NCBI RefSeq assembly: GCF_034039665.1 | Contig: NZ_CP120131.1 | Span: 832,206 to 896,205, forward strand | From: Mammaliicoccus sp. Dog046 | GTDB taxonomy: Bacteria; Bacillota; Bacilli; Staphylococcales; Staphylococcaceae | Reading direction: 5' to 3' | DNA length: 64,000 bases | Part shown: piece after piece, positions 46,988 through 56,876 of the stretch | Layout: each line of letters opens with the position of its first letter | How positions within the stretch are numbered: position 1 is the first letter of the stretch | Notes under the pieces: generated by a model | What the model was told of the DNA's origin: nothing | Databases searched by the model: none | The model's input: only the letters and a program-made list of their open reading frames with translations | Made by a program: the position numbers and the translations under genes

Positions 46988-48535
46988 ATGACACAGCAAA
47001 TATTACTGAGAGTTGTAAATGCAACAAAATATTACTACGAAAATAAAGAACAAAATAAGTTTAAGTCTTTATTCAAATTAAGACGGTTAAATAAAGATAT
47101 TGTTTTAAAAAATGTTACGGTGCATCTTTATCGTGGCGAAGTACTTGGTATTATTGGAGATGAGGAGTCAGGTAAAGAAGTCATTAGTAAACTAATGACT
47201 AAAGAAGTTGCGCCAAACTTAGGTAAAGTGACGAATAATGAGCAAACTTTCTTGGCAGACATTCAACATAAAGCACATGACTATCAAACGTTGAATGAAA
47301 TGATTTTAAGAACATTAAGTTTGTCAGGAGTGTATTTGAAAGAAGTCGAAACAATTCAAAAACAAATACTCAGTTTTGCTAAATTAAGCGATAAAGCAAC
47401 GCATACTTGTCAAGAAATCGAGGACCATGAATATGCACAACTATTGCTCAGTATTGCAAAGTACATGAGACCAACAATTGCGATATTCACAAATATTATT
47501 CAATATCTAGACGAATCGTTTCAAAAGAGATTCAGTGAATTTATGAATGAACAGAAAGAATATGATAGAGCAGCTGTAGTGATTGACGATCATATTCATT
47601 CTGTAGAGAAAATGAGTAATTACCTTATTTGGTTAACGTATGGTCAAGTTAGAAAAGAAGGCACAGTTAAAGAAGTGCTCTCACATTACCGAGATTATTA
47701 TAAAAAATATAACCAAATTCATGATAAAGATCAAAAAGCTTTATATGACTTGAAATGGAAAATCTCGAAACAAGAACTACCAATTGCTCGAGGTGAAGGC
47801 TATAAAAGAATGCGTAAGTATCAATATGGTAAATTACCTAAACATGTTGAAAAAACAATGCTATATGCCGTCACGTTTATTATAGGCGGGGCTTTAGCGG
47901 CGTTATTTATGTTTGTTGGTGTAGGGAATTCTCCTACAGAAAAAGCAGTTACAACGAAACAAGTGATAACGACAAGTAGTACGCCAGATTACATAGACAA
48001 ATCTGCTTATGTATTATCATTAAAGAGTGGTACAGAATTAAAGCCGTCTTCAAAAGGTAATACATTATCAGTTCCGCAACATAGCTTTATAGATGTCACT
48101 GGAGAGAATCAATCTAGATATAGACTAGAAGTAGATAATAAAGTCTATACATCAGAGAAGAACAATCTGTACTTCTTTAATCCAGCAGGTTTGTATGACG
48201 ATGTTGATTGGTCTGAACTTGAAAGCTATGTGGATGATAGTTATTTAAACTATATAGATTTCTACAATAGTTTCATGCATAGAAGTCATAAGAAAGTAAC
48301 TGAAACAATCACTGCGGATAAATCTAATCGTTTTAATGAACAAATGGAAGGTCAAAAAGTACATATGGTATTTAATAGTGAAAATGTCCTTACTGGCTTT
48401 ACATTTGATATTAAAAATAAGCAAAAACTAATTAATAAATTTAATATTAATAGTGACACTTGGGTCGTTGAATCTAGAGATGGATACATGATCGCAGACT
48501 TGAAAGAAAATAAATGGATATATATTAAATTGTAG
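46988..48535 (+). CDS. TagH-like ABC pseudo-ATPase fused to a membrane helix and extracellular domain
   Basis: A 515-residue protein. Residues 1-230 have the ABC ATPase layout of teichoic-acid transporter TagH (GEVLGIIG strand before the P-loop), but the nucleotide site is altered: the P-loop is GDEESGKE (57-64) with Glu for Ser/Thr, no LSGGQ-like signature is seen, and the strand expected to end in Asp-Glu reads AIFTN (165-169). One membrane helix (291-313) leads to an extracellular region with an SH3-like segment. The partner permease gene begins 9 bp after the stop, so the pair looks like a TagGH paralogue, with a homologous pair at this locus in S. aureus as I recall. Function unknown. 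Confidence 0.8.
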   Translation: MTQQILLRVVNATKYYYENKEQNKFKSLFKLRRLNKDIVLKNVTVHLYRGEVLGIIGDEESGKEVISKLMTKEVAPNLGKVTNNEQTFLADIQHKAHDYQTLNEMILRTLSLSGVYLKEVETIQKQILSFAKLSDKATHTCQEIEDHEYAQLLLSIAKYMRPTIAIFTNIIQYLDESFQKRFSEFMNEQKEYDRAAVVIDDHIHSVEKMSNYLIWLTYGQVRKEGTVKEVLSHYRDYYKKYNQIHDKDQKALYDLKWKISKQELPIARGEGYKRMRKYQYGKLPKHVEKTMLYAVTFIIGGALAALFMFVGVGNSPTEKAVTTKQVITTSSTPDYIDKSAYVLSLKSGTELKPSSKGNTLSVPQHSFIDVTGENQSRYRLEVDNKVYTSEKNNLYFFNPAGLYDDVDWSELESYVDDSYLNYIDFYNSFMHRSHKKVTETITADKSNRFNEQMEGQKVHMVFNSENVLTGFTFDIKNKQKLINKFNINSDTWVVESRDGYMIADLKENKWIYIKL

Positions 48536-48544
48536 GAGGGCATA

Positions 48545-49312
48545 ATGAACGAGTTATTTGAACAACACATTAAACATTTTCCAAATATGATTAAATATTG
48601 TTTCTTTGAAGTTAAAGAACATTTGAAATATTATTTATTAGTCTTTGCTATCATGTTGGCCTTATTACTCATTACATGTGGGCAATTATTTATAAGGGAT
48701 GCTATAGAAGTACAACAATCTACTGCATACTATAAATTAATCGGGTTCTTTGCTTATATTTGGATATTTTTATCTCTATTCCATTCAGAAAAAACAGTAA
48801 GAAAACAAGGTGCATTGTATAACCGTTTATCTGTTCCATATTATGTAGGTGCATCAGCACAAGTATTTTTAACAATGATTATCTTTTTAATTATTGTGAC
48901 GCTTACAGGTATTATATCTACAAGTACAACACAAGAAATAGAAATCAACCATTTAGGGTTCTTCTATTATTTAGTTATGGCCTATGTTGTACTCGTTCCG
49001 ATAGCTTCCATCATAGGTGTGTTAGGTAAATTTCTTTACTCAATGAGATTCTTTGTATTTGGATTCTTAATTTTACTACTATTCATTGTTCCAATTTTGT
49101 ATGTGCCAGGTAATATGTATGCAGTATGGGTTAATGTATTAAAGTTAAATCCGTTCTTCTATATTATTAATGGATTCCAACAGACAATGATTTTAGGTAA
49201 TGCATCGGTGACAAATCTACCGTATCATATACTGTTTTACTTTGAAGTAGCACTTATTTATTTACTTTGGATAAACGTAAACAGAGCATATAAGACAAGA
49301 TACTTTAAATAA
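48545..49312 (+). CDS. TagG-like ABC-2 permease
   Basis: A 255-residue membrane protein with six predicted helices in the ABC-2 permease arrangement: amphipathic N-terminus, HSEKTVRKQGALYNRLSVPYY loop after helix 2, and the conserved end LNPFFYIINGFQQTMI typical of polysaccharide/teichoic acid permeases such as TagG. Paired with the preceding pseudo-ATPase gene (GGAGGGC ribosome site). The transported substrate, if any, is unknown. Confidence 0.82.
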   Translation: MNELFEQHIKHFPNMIKYCFFEVKEHLKYYLLVFAIMLALLLITCGQLFIRDAIEVQQSTAYYKLIGFFAYIWIFLSLFHSEKTVRKQGALYNRLSVPYYVGASAQVFLTMIIFLIIVTLTGIISTSTTQEIEINHLGFFYYLVMAYVVLVPIASIIGVLGKFLYSMRFFVFGFLILLLFIVPILYVPGNMYAVWVNVLKLNPFFYIINGFQQTMILGNASVTNLPYHILFYFEVALIYLLWINVNRAYKTRYFK

Positions 49313-49320
49313 AAATATAA

Positions 49321-49361
49321 AAAACGTCGATGACTTGGTGACAAGTGATCGACGTTTTTTA
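49321..49361. terminator. Bidirectional terminator
   Basis: AAAACGTCGAT / ATCGACGTTTT stem with a 16-nt loop that itself pairs (ACTTG / CAAGT); T-run on the plus side. It overlaps the last bases of the converging YfhP-like gene. Confidence 0.9.
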
Positions 49362-50333
49362 TATGTCTAATTTCTTCATTAACTTTTCTTCTGTAAATAC
49401 CCAACCAATATAGGAAGAAGTTACTTTCATTTCATCGTCCAAATGTAAAATTGCGACAAACGGATAATGACCATTCTTTAAATATCTTAAATCAATGAAT
49501 CGTAACTCAGTTGTTTGAGGGTCTATACGTGTGACTTCCCATCTGTAAATGGAACTAAAGCTTAAGAAGGAACGTAAGTTTTTATCATATTTTGCGTAAG
49601 CCATAATATGGTCATTTGGAAAGGCTTGTCTTTTAAATACATCATTAAATGAAACGTTTCGTCCATATGCACGACCAACATAATCATGTGTTTCTGTCTG
49701 TATAGCGATGCGCCATTCCATAAACCTAATCGTAGGTGCGACAAATATTTTTACGGGATGATGTGTTTGTTGAATTTGTTTCAAAGCTTGTCGCTTAATA
49801 GATTGCTGTAATTTATATCTAAATATATAATAAACAACCATTAAACCATACAACGTACCAAATGCGATACCTGGATGAACGCCAAGTGTCCAGAAGAAGA
49901 TGGCAACGAGATGTGCAACGAATATAATGGGATCAAAAGTATTAATAATGCTTAACTGTATCCATTTATTCGATATCGGTCTGAGTGCCTGTGTGCCATA
50001 CGAATTAAAAATGTCAACAAACACATGTATAAACACGGCAAGTTGCGTCCATAACCAAATATGCAATAAGTTAACATCTGTAAATACGGTAAAAATTAAA
50101 AAAGACAATAATAATGGCCATAGCAATGTGAATGGTATAGAGTGAGTAATACCCCTATGGTTCTGTACATATATAGCATTATTTTTTAATTTAAGAACTG
50201 TGTCTATGTCAGGTATTTGAGATCCAACCATTACACCCGTTGCAACAGCAGCAAATGTTGGTGCTACATGTGGATCGAGAGTAGCTAAACCTGTTAAAGC
50301 AACACCCATAACAACATGAGTACCAGTATCCAT
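49359..50333 (-). CDS. YdjM/YfhP family membrane metal-dependent hydrolase
   Basis: 324-residue membrane protein of the LexA-binding, inner membrane-associated putative hydrolase family. N-terminal MDTGTHVVMGVAL and the DIDTVLK and HRGITHS motifs supply conserved Asp/His residues inside the membrane half; the C-terminal 120 residues form a soluble domain. Start chosen at the ATG 8 nt after AAAGGGG. YfhP lies beside mutY in Bacillus too, as here. Enzyme activity is not demonstrated. Confidence 0.85.
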   Translation of the reverse strand: MDTGTHVVMGVALTGLATLDPHVAPTFAAVATGVMVGSQIPDIDTVLKLKNNAIYVQNHRGITHSIPFTLLWPLLLSFLIFTVFTDVNLLHIWLWTQLAVFIHVFVDIFNSYGTQALRPISNKWIQLSIINTFDPIIFVAHLVAIFFWTLGVHPGIAFGTLYGLMVVYYIFRYKLQQSIKRQALKQIQQTHHPVKIFVAPTIRFMEWRIAIQTETHDYVGRAYGRNVSFNDVFKRQAFPNDHIMAYAKYDKNLRSFLSFSSIYRWEVTRIDPQTTELRFIDLRYLKNGHYPFVAILHLDDEMKVTSSYIGWVFTEEKLMKKLDI

Positions 50334-50426
50334 AACATTCACCCCTTTACTTTAATCTATTTGATATATATTATATAGCATAAGTATAGTAATCTGAAAG
50401 TAATTCAACAGAAAGTAGTGTCAAAA

Positions 50427-51461
50427 ATGATAGAAGTTAATGCGTTTAAGAATGATTTACTGACATGGTTTCATGAAAATCAAAGACAGATGCCATGGAG
50501 AGAAACGAAAGATCCATACTACATTTGGTTAAGCGAAGTAATGTTGCAACAAACGCAAGTTAATACAGTTAGACCATATTATAATGCTTTTATTGAAAGG
50601 TTCCCAACGATACAAGCACTAAGTGAATCTCAAGAAGATGATGTCTTAAAGTATTGGGAAGGGCTTGGTTATTATTCAAGAGTGAGGAATTTTCATGAAG
50701 CGGTTAAAGAAGTACATCATAATTACAATGGCGCTGTACCTTCTCAACCAGATGAATTTATTAAATTAAAAGGTGTTGGCCCTTATACGAATGCAGCAGT
50801 CATGAGTATCGTCCATAATCATCCGCTACCAGCAGTAGATGGAAATGTGTTACGTGTTTGGAGCAGACTTAATAATAATCATTCAGATATCGCATTACAA
50901 AGTACTAAAAAAACTTTTGAAGAAGAACTTCAACCTTTTGTAGAATCAGAGTCGGGAGATTTTAATCAAGCAATGATGGAACTTGGTGCAACGATGTGTA
51001 CGCCTAAAAAACCGTTATGTCTGATGTGTCCTGTACAAAGTCATTGTCAGGCATTCGAAAATGGCACTGTAGATCAATTGCCAGTTAAAAAGAAAAAGGT
51101 AAAGAAAAAAACAATCGATTATTTAGTACTTTATATAACGAACCGTAACGGTGATATTCTTGTAAGACAACGTGATACAAAGTTATTAAACGGTATGTGG
51201 GAATTTCCGATGTTTGAATCAGATACGAGCATTCATACTATTGAAGATGAGCTTGATGCAGTTATAGATATGCAAACTGAACCAATCTTTACGACAAAAC
51301 ATATCTTTACACACATGACTTGGAATATGAAAGTTATTCGTGCATATACTCAAAAAAGTGACGTTGAATACCCATATAGATGGATGTCAAAAAATGAAAA
51401 AGAAGCATTGTCATTTTCTACATCAATGTCTAAGATATTTAATAAAATAAATGAAGTGTAA
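50427..51461 (+). CDS. mutY: A/G-specific adenine glycosylase MutY
   Basis: Removes adenine mispaired with 8-oxoguanine. 344 residues. Helix-hairpin-helix LKGVGPYTNAA, catalytic Asp in AVDGNVLRVWSR, Glu in SEVMLQQTQ, and the 4Fe-4S loop (C-x6-C-x2-C-x5-C). The C-terminal NUDIX-like domain (from about residue 230) recognises 8-oxoG. Start at the ATG giving MIEVNAFKND, fitting known MutY length; an in-frame GTG three codons upstream is weaker. Confidence 0.95.
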   Translation: MIEVNAFKNDLLTWFHENQRQMPWRETKDPYYIWLSEVMLQQTQVNTVRPYYNAFIERFPTIQALSESQEDDVLKYWEGLGYYSRVRNFHEAVKEVHHNYNGAVPSQPDEFIKLKGVGPYTNAAVMSIVHNHPLPAVDGNVLRVWSRLNNNHSDIALQSTKKTFEEELQPFVESESGDFNQAMMELGATMCTPKKPLCLMCPVQSHCQAFENGTVDQLPVKKKKVKKKTIDYLVLYITNRNGDILVRQRDTKLLNGMWEFPMFESDTSIHTIEDELDAVIDMQTEPIFTTKHIFTHMTWNMKVIRAYTQKSDVEYPYRWMSKNEKEALSFSTSMSKIFNKINEV

Positions 51462-51538
51462 GTCACAAACATAATTTTAGCTTATTTATTTAAATATGAT
51501 ATAATAACTTGGTAAATATTTAAAAGGTGGTGTGGAAC

Positions 51539-52093
51539 ATGGTCAAAGAATCCATACCAAAAGAAGGCCAAGTAATTAAAATTCAAAGTTATAAACATGA
51601 TGGTAATATTCATCGTGTATGGTCTGAAACAACAATTCTTAAAGGTACGAGTCATGTTATTATTGGTGGGAATAATCGAACACTCGTAACAGAAAGTGAT
51701 GGCCGAACTTGGGTTACACGAGAACCTGCGATTGTTTATTTTCATGCTGAATATTGGTTTAATGTAATTTGTATGTTCCGCGATGATGGGGTTTATTATT
51801 ATTGTAATTTATCTTCACCATTTGTTTCTGATGAAGAAGCAATTAAGTATATTGATTATGATTTAGATATCAAGGTATATCCAAGCGGAAAATATCACTT
51901 GTTAGACGAAGATGAATATCGTCAACATATGAAACAAATGAATTATCCTAAAGACATTGATGCAATACTGAAGAGAAATGTTGATATTCTGCAACAATGG
52001 ATTGAACGAAAAAAGGGACCATTTGCGCCAGACTTTATAAAAGTGTGGCAAGAAAGATTTCATTCAATTGATAGACGTAATTCAAAAGAATGA
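51539..52093 (+). CDS. Nucleoside tri-/diphosphate phosphatase Ntdp (DUF402)
   Basis: 184 residues with near-complete match to the staphylococcal Ntdp protein I remember ([47 protein letters not shown]). It hydrolyses NTPs and NDPs in S. aureus. Start at ATG after AAAAGGTGGTG; the in-frame start four codons upstream overlaps that site. Confidence 0.92.
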   Translation: MVKESIPKEGQVIKIQSYKHDGNIHRVWSETTILKGTSHVIIGGNNRTLVTESDGRTWVTREPAIVYFHAEYWFNVICMFRDDGVYYYCNLSSPFVSDEEAIKYIDYDLDIKVYPSGKYHLLDEDEYRQHMKQMNYPKDIDAILKRNVDILQQWIERKKGPFAPDFIKVWQERFHSIDRRNSKE

Positions 52094-52137
52094 ATTTATA
52101 CAGGGGTAACAAGTACCTCCTAATAGGGGGTGAGACT

Positions 52138-52236
52138 ATGAAATCTAGTTTATATATAGGTTTCTGTCTCACTCTTTTATTTTTGGGGTTAATTACAACA
52201 AGTTATAAAAGGAAAGAATTGGAGGAAAGACAATGA
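52138..52236 (+). CDS. Putative 32-residue single-helix peptide overlapping the exporter gene
   Basis: ATG after AGGGGGTGAGACT opens a 32-codon frame: short N-terminus, one hydrophobic helix (about residues 5-21), basic/acidic tail KRKELEERQ. Its TGA overlaps the exporter ATG (ATGA), and the exporter's GGAGGAAAG ribosome site lies inside it. That arrangement suggests a coupled leader or small subunit. The ribosome site can pair with an upstream CCTCC. Not verifiable without comparison. Confidence 0.5.
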   Translation: MKSSLYIGFCLTLLFLGLITTSYKRKELEERQ

Positions 52237-53972
52237 TTAAACGGTATTTGCAATTTGTTAAACCATATAAATGGCATATTGTAGGTACGATTATTATCGG
52301 GATTATTAAATTTGGGATTCCATTATTACTTCCATTACTCATAAAATATGTAATCGATGATGTTATTAATAATGGTGCGCTGTCTGCTGGACAGAAAACC
52401 GAGAAATTAGCATATGCAATGTTAATTATGGGATTTATCTTTATCGTGTTAAGACCACCAATAGAATACCTCAGACAATACTTAGCACAATGGACATCAA
52501 ATAAAATTCTTTATGATATTCGTAAAAAATTATATACACATTTACAAGCACTAAGTGCAAGATTTTATTCTAATAATAAAGCGGGAGAAATTATTTCTCG
52601 TGTGATTAACGATGTTGAACAAACGAAAGACTTTATACTTACGGGATTAATGAATGTATGGCTTGATTTAGTAACAATCATCATAGCATTGAGTATTATG
52701 TTTGTATTAGATGTTAAACTGACATTTACTGCGATTGCTATTTTCCCATTCTTTATATTTAGTATTTATTACTTCTTCGGAAGATTAAGAAGCTTGACGA
52801 GACGTAGATCTCAAAGTTTAGCAGAGCTACAAGGCTTTCTACACGAACGTGTTTCAGGTATGTCAGTAATTAAAAGTTTTGCGATTGAACGTAATGAAGA
52901 AAAGAGATTTGATCATCGTAATCGTAACTTCTTAACAAAAGCAACAGATCATACAAAATGGAACGCTAAATCATTTGCTGTTATTAATACAGTGACAGAT
53001 ATTGGGCCATTGCTAGTTGTAGGTGTTGGTGGTTTCCTTGTTATTCAAGGTAATTTAACTGTTGGTACATTAGCAGCATTCGTTGCATATTTAGAACAAC
53101 TTTATGGACCATTAAGAAGATTAGTCGCTTCTTCTACAACATTAACGCAAAGTATTGCATCTATGGACCGCGTATTCCATTTATTCGATGAAAAATATGA
53201 CGTTAAAAATGAAGACGACGCAAAAGACATCGCCATTCAAGAAGGTCGTATTTCTTTTGAAAATGTTGCATTTAAATATAATGAACATGAACCAGAAGTA
53301 TTGAAAGATATTAACTTAAATATCAATAAAGGAGAAACAGTTGCTTTTGTTGGTATGAGTGGTGGTGGTAAATCTACATTGATTAGTTTACTTCCTAGAT
53401 TCTACGATGTAACAAGCGGTAGTATTCGTATTGATAATCATGATGTTAAAGATTTCACAACTGAAAGTTTAAGAAACCAAGTTGGTATGGTTGAACAAGA
53501 CAATATTTTATTCTCAGATTCAATAAAAGAGAATATATTACTTGGTAAACCTGATGCGACTGATGAAGAAGTAATTGCAGCAAGTAAGAAAGCAAATGCA
53601 CACGACTTTATTATGTCTTTACCAAATGGTTATGATACTGAAGTAGGTGAACGAGGAGTGAAATTATCTGGTGGTCAGAAACAACGTGTTTCAATCGCTA
53701 GAATATTCTTGAATAATCCTCCAGTATTAGTGCTTGATGAAGCAACGAGCGCATTAGACTTAGAAAGTGAAAAGATTATCCAAGACGCACTAGAAATATT
53801 AAGTTCAGAAAGAACCACATTAATTGTTGCGCATAGACTATCAACAATCACACATGCAGATAAAATAGTCGTTGTTCAAAACGGACGTATCGAAGAAGTA
53901 GGTACGCATAAAGCGTTAATGCAAGCGCAAGGAAGTTATTACAAATTATATAATATCCAGTCGTTCGGATAA
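52233..53972 (+). CDS. Sav1866-type multidrug ABC exporter
   Basis: Homodimeric ABC half-transporter, 579 residues, virtually co-linear with the crystallised S. aureus Sav1866 (578). Six membrane helices (residues 1-320), then the ATPase domain: Walker A GMSGGGKS (about 374-381), signature LSGGQKQR, Walker [13 protein letters not shown]-like block (VLVLDEATS), H-loop AHRLST. Exports hydrophobic compounds; the natural substrate is uncertain. Start overlaps a 32-codon frame. Confidence 0.95.
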   Translation: MIKRYLQFVKPYKWHIVGTIIIGIIKFGIPLLLPLLIKYVIDDVINNGALSAGQKTEKLAYAMLIMGFIFIVLRPPIEYLRQYLAQWTSNKILYDIRKKLYTHLQALSARFYSNNKAGEIISRVINDVEQTKDFILTGLMNVWLDLVTIIIALSIMFVLDVKLTFTAIAIFPFFIFSIYYFFGRLRSLTRRRSQSLAELQGFLHERVSGMSVIKSFAIERNEEKRFDHRNRNFLTKATDHTKWNAKSFAVINTVTDIGPLLVVGVGGFLVIQGNLTVGTLAAFVAYLEQLYGPLRRLVASSTTLTQSIASMDRVFHLFDEKYDVKNEDDAKDIAIQEGRISFENVAFKYNEHEPEVLKDINLNINKGETVAFVGMSGGGKSTLISLLPRFYDVTSGSIRIDNHDVKDFTTESLRNQVGMVEQDNILFSDSIKENILLGKPDATDEEVIAASKKANAHDFIMSLPNGYDTEVGERGVKLSGGQKQRVSIARIFLNNPPVLVLDEATSALDLESEKIIQDALEILSSERTTLIVAHRLSTITHADKIVVVQNGRIEEVGTHKALMQAQGSYYKLYNIQSFG

Positions 53973-53981
53973 AATTACAAC

Positions 53982-54038
53982 ATCCCCCTCATTTTATGCT
54001 ATGATGAATTTTATAGAGATAGAATGAGGGGGATTTTT
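53982..54038 (+). terminator. Terminator hairpin that also encloses the next gene's ribosome site
   Basis: ATCCCCCTCATT / AATGAGGGGGAT, a perfect 12-bp stem with a 29-nt loop, then TTTTT and immediately the ATG of the glutamate-synthase-like gene. The GAGGGGG ribosome site (54026-54032) is the right arm, so in read-through RNA it is paired. Confidence 0.85.
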
Positions 54039-55625
54039 ATGACATTTTTAAGTGTACTCCAGCTAATCGTAAACATTTTGTTCTTTGTGATCATTATTGG
54101 ATTGATTGTTACATGTGTGACGTTATTTATTATAGATAAACGTCAAAAACATCATAGTGTGCTAAGGAATTACCCTTTGTTAGGACGTGTAAGATATTTT
54201 CTAGAAAGTATAGGACCAGAATTAAGACAATACTTATTATTAAACGATAATGAAGGTAAACCATTTTCAAGAAAACAATATTTAAACATCGTCATGTCAG
54301 GTAAGTATAAAAATAGAATCGAAAGTTTTGGTTCGGTTAGAGATTTTGAAGAACCTGGATTTTATATACAAAATACAATGTTCCCTGTTGATCATGACGA
54401 ATTAGAAATTGATCAACAAAAAATGATTGATACGTATTTATATGAAATTACAAATGAAGGACTATTTGATAGAAAAGAAAAACAAATTGAAAAGCAAGTC
54501 GAGCCATATAACTTAACTGATGAAAATCAAATTATTATTGGAAAGAATGTTGGTAATCCTTTTATCGTAAAAAGACTTGTTGGACAATCAGGTATGAGTT
54601 ATGGCGCACTAGGTCAAAATGCCATTACAGCTTTGTCTAAAGGATTAGGTAGAAGTGGGTCATGGATGAATACCGGTGAAGGTGGATTAAGTGATCACCA
54701 TTTAAAAGGGGACTGTGATATTATATTTCAAATTGGTCCTGGCTTATTCGGCGTAAGAGATACAGAAGGAAACTTTGATGAAGAAGCGTTTGTTGAAAAG
54801 TCTAAAATAAAACAAATTAAAGCATTTGAACTTAAATTAGCGCAAGGTGCAAAGACGAGAGGCGGACACATTGAAGGGTCGAAAGTGACAGAGGAAATTG
54901 CGGAAATCAGAAATGTCACACCTTTTGAAACAGTCAATTCACCAAATAGATTTGAATTTCTACATAACAATAAAGATTTGCTTGAATTTGTTCAACAGTT
55001 AAGAAAGTTATCAGACAAACCTGTAGGCATAAAAATTGTCGTCGGAAATTTAAATGATTTACAAACTTTAATAATGGATATGAAGACATTAAATATTATC
55101 CCTGATTTTATTACTGTAGATGGTGGGGAAGGTGGAACAGGTGCAACATATCAAGAACTCGTGGATACAGTTGGACTGCCATTGTTCACAGCCTTACCAT
55201 TACTCGACTCAGAACTAAAGAAACATCACTTAAGAGATAAAGTGAAAGTATTTGCTTCAGGTAAATTAATTACACCGGATCAAATTGCGATAGCCCTCGG
55301 TTTAGGTGCGGATTTAGTTAATGTAGCAAGAAGCTTAATGATTAATGTCGGCTGTATTATGGCGCAACAATGTCATACAAATAACTGTCCAGTTGGTGTA
55401 GCAACTACTGATCCTAAGAAAGAAGCGGCACTCGTCATTTCTGAAAAAGAATATAGAGTTTCAAATTATATTGTTAGTCTACACGAAGGGTTGTTTAATT
55501 TAGCAGCTGCAGTTGGTGTGAAAACACCAAATGACATTAATGAGCACCATTTACTGTTTAGAAATAATAATGGTGAATTGTTGAATGGTCGTCAGTATAA
55601 GAAATCATTATATAAAGAATATTAA
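54039..55625 (+). CDS. Glutamate synthase large subunit-like FMN protein
   Basis: FMN-binding glutamate-synthase-like protein, 528 residues, with an N-terminal membrane helix (about residues 5-32) and no glutaminase domain. FMN barrel blocks: GQSGMSYGALGQNAITALSKG, FITVDGGEGGTGA and VNVARSLMINVGCI. The cysteine cluster C-x5-C-x4-C (QQCHTNNCPVGV) matches the iron-sulfur region of GltB. Without glutaminase it should not make glutamate from glutamine alone; the substrate is unknown. Start at ATG 6 bp after GAGGGGG; an ATG 15 bp upstream lies inside the hairpin. Confidence 0.88.
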   Translation: MTFLSVLQLIVNILFFVIIIGLIVTCVTLFIIDKRQKHHSVLRNYPLLGRVRYFLESIGPELRQYLLLNDNEGKPFSRKQYLNIVMSGKYKNRIESFGSVRDFEEPGFYIQNTMFPVDHDELEIDQQKMIDTYLYEITNEGLFDRKEKQIEKQVEPYNLTDENQIIIGKNVGNPFIVKRLVGQSGMSYGALGQNAITALSKGLGRSGSWMNTGEGGLSDHHLKGDCDIIFQIGPGLFGVRDTEGNFDEEAFVEKSKIKQIKAFELKLAQGAKTRGGHIEGSKVTEEIAEIRNVTPFETVNSPNRFEFLHNNKDLLEFVQQLRKLSDKPVGIKIVVGNLNDLQTLIMDMKTLNIIPDFITVDGGEGGTGATYQELVDTVGLPLFTALPLLDSELKKHHLRDKVKVFASGKLITPDQIAIALGLGADLVNVARSLMINVGCIMAQQCHTNNCPVGVATTDPKKEAALVISEKEYRVSNYIVSLHEGLFNLAAAVGVKTPNDINEHHLLFRNNNGELLNGRQYKKSLYKEY

Positions 55626-55630
55626 ACATT

Positions 55631-55687
55631 AAAAAAGCACGTATACATGGGACAAGGTGAAAGTCCTACGTATACGTGCTTTATTTT
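55631..55687. terminator. Bidirectional terminator
   Basis: AAAGCACGTATAC / GTATACGTGCTTT stem with a long loop containing a GGAC / GTCC inner stem; A and T runs at the two sides, between converging genes. Confidence 0.88.
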
Positions 55688-56780
55688 ATAAATCGAAATC
55701 TTCATCTTCAATTTGAATATCGCTATCTTCAGGATGGAATTTAAAGAAACTAGAAGAAAGTTTATCTAAATGAAGTACAGTAGATTTGTAATCAAGCATT
55801 GCTGCAATGACTTGCATTATATTTTCAATATAATAATCTTCTTGATCAGAGTGTTCGGTTATTTCTTTAATAAAGATTTCCATTAAATCTTCTTTATATG
55901 GTTCTACTAAATAATCCGGTACTTGATCTATTTCATATTTAGCTTTCTGTGAAATTCTAACTAGTATTTGTTCATGGTGTGCCATGATTTCGTCTAATTC
56001 AAATTTCATTTGTACTTTTAAATGATCATTCAAGTTATGAATATCATTCTCGTAACGATTCATCTTACGTAGCACTTCATATGCTCTTCTCGTTGATGTG
56101 ATGATTTCTTTAAACAAGATTTTCTTTCTCATCTGTGTAAATGATTGTTTCTTTGTATACGCACGTTCTTCTTTATAATAGAGATAAAACTGCTCGAGTT
56201 TCACGATTCGTGTTCTAATTGTCTCTAAATCTTGTTTAACGTAATGAAATTCAGTAGTGCCATTTAAGACTAATCTAAACCATTTAAAAATATCTGTAGA
56301 AATATTTAAAGAGTTGTAATACATTTTCGTTTCAAATTTAGGTGGTAGGAATGTGAAGTTTACTACAAATGCACTAAGTACACCGATCATTACTAAGATA
56401 AATCTATATAAAGCTGAAATATAGAAGTCACCTTCATGATGTCCAAGAATGATTAGCGCAGTAACAACGGCTAAATTTGAAACATGTTGTAAATTAAATC
56501 TATAAAGTATAGAAATAATGATAATCGCTGTTAAGCCGATAAATACAACGTTATTGCCAAAAATTGAAAATATAGCAACAGCTGTAATCGCACCAATGAC
56601 ATTCCCTTGAAATTGCTCTACGACTGTTTTAAAAGATCGATAAACGCTCGGTTGCATAGCGACCATTGCGGTTACTCCAGCTATAGATGTAATCATAGCT
56701 GGTCCTGGCAGTAAATTTGCTAGAAATATTGCTAGGACAATTGCGATACCAGTTTTAAATATTCTTGCCCCAAATTTCAT
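55686..56780 (-). CDS. Aromatic acid exporter family (FUSC/DUF939) membrane protein, second paralogue
   Basis: 364 residues with the same layout as the protein at 27026-28030: six N-terminal helices starting MKFGARIFKTGIAIVLAIFL, then a cytoplasmic helical half. An acidic tail (HPEDSDIQIEDEDFDL) is extra. AAAGGAATGG ribosome site. Predicted exporter of organic or aromatic acids; unproven. Confidence 0.83.
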   Translation of the reverse strand: MKFGARIFKTGIAIVLAIFLANLLPGPAMITSIAGVTAMVAMQPSVYRSFKTVVEQFQGNVIGAITAVAIFSIFGNNVVFIGLTAIIIISILYRFNLQHVSNLAVVTALIILGHHEGDFYISALYRFILVMIGVLSAFVVNFTFLPPKFETKMYYNSLNISTDIFKWFRLVLNGTTEFHYVKQDLETIRTRIVKLEQFYLYYKEERAYTKKQSFTQMRKKILFKEIITSTRRAYEVLRKMNRYENDIHNLNDHLKVQMKFELDEIMAHHEQILVRISQKAKYEIDQVPDYLVEPYKEDLMEIFIKEITEHSDQEDYYIENIMQVIAAMLDYKSTVLHLDKLSSSFFKFHPEDSDIQIEDEDFDL

Positions 56781-56876
56781 AAAACCATTCCTTTATGTTA
56801 TTAAAAACAGGATTGTACGATTGACTACAAGCCTAGTATATATTGTTTATACATGGTTTTTAATAACTTTTCAAGT

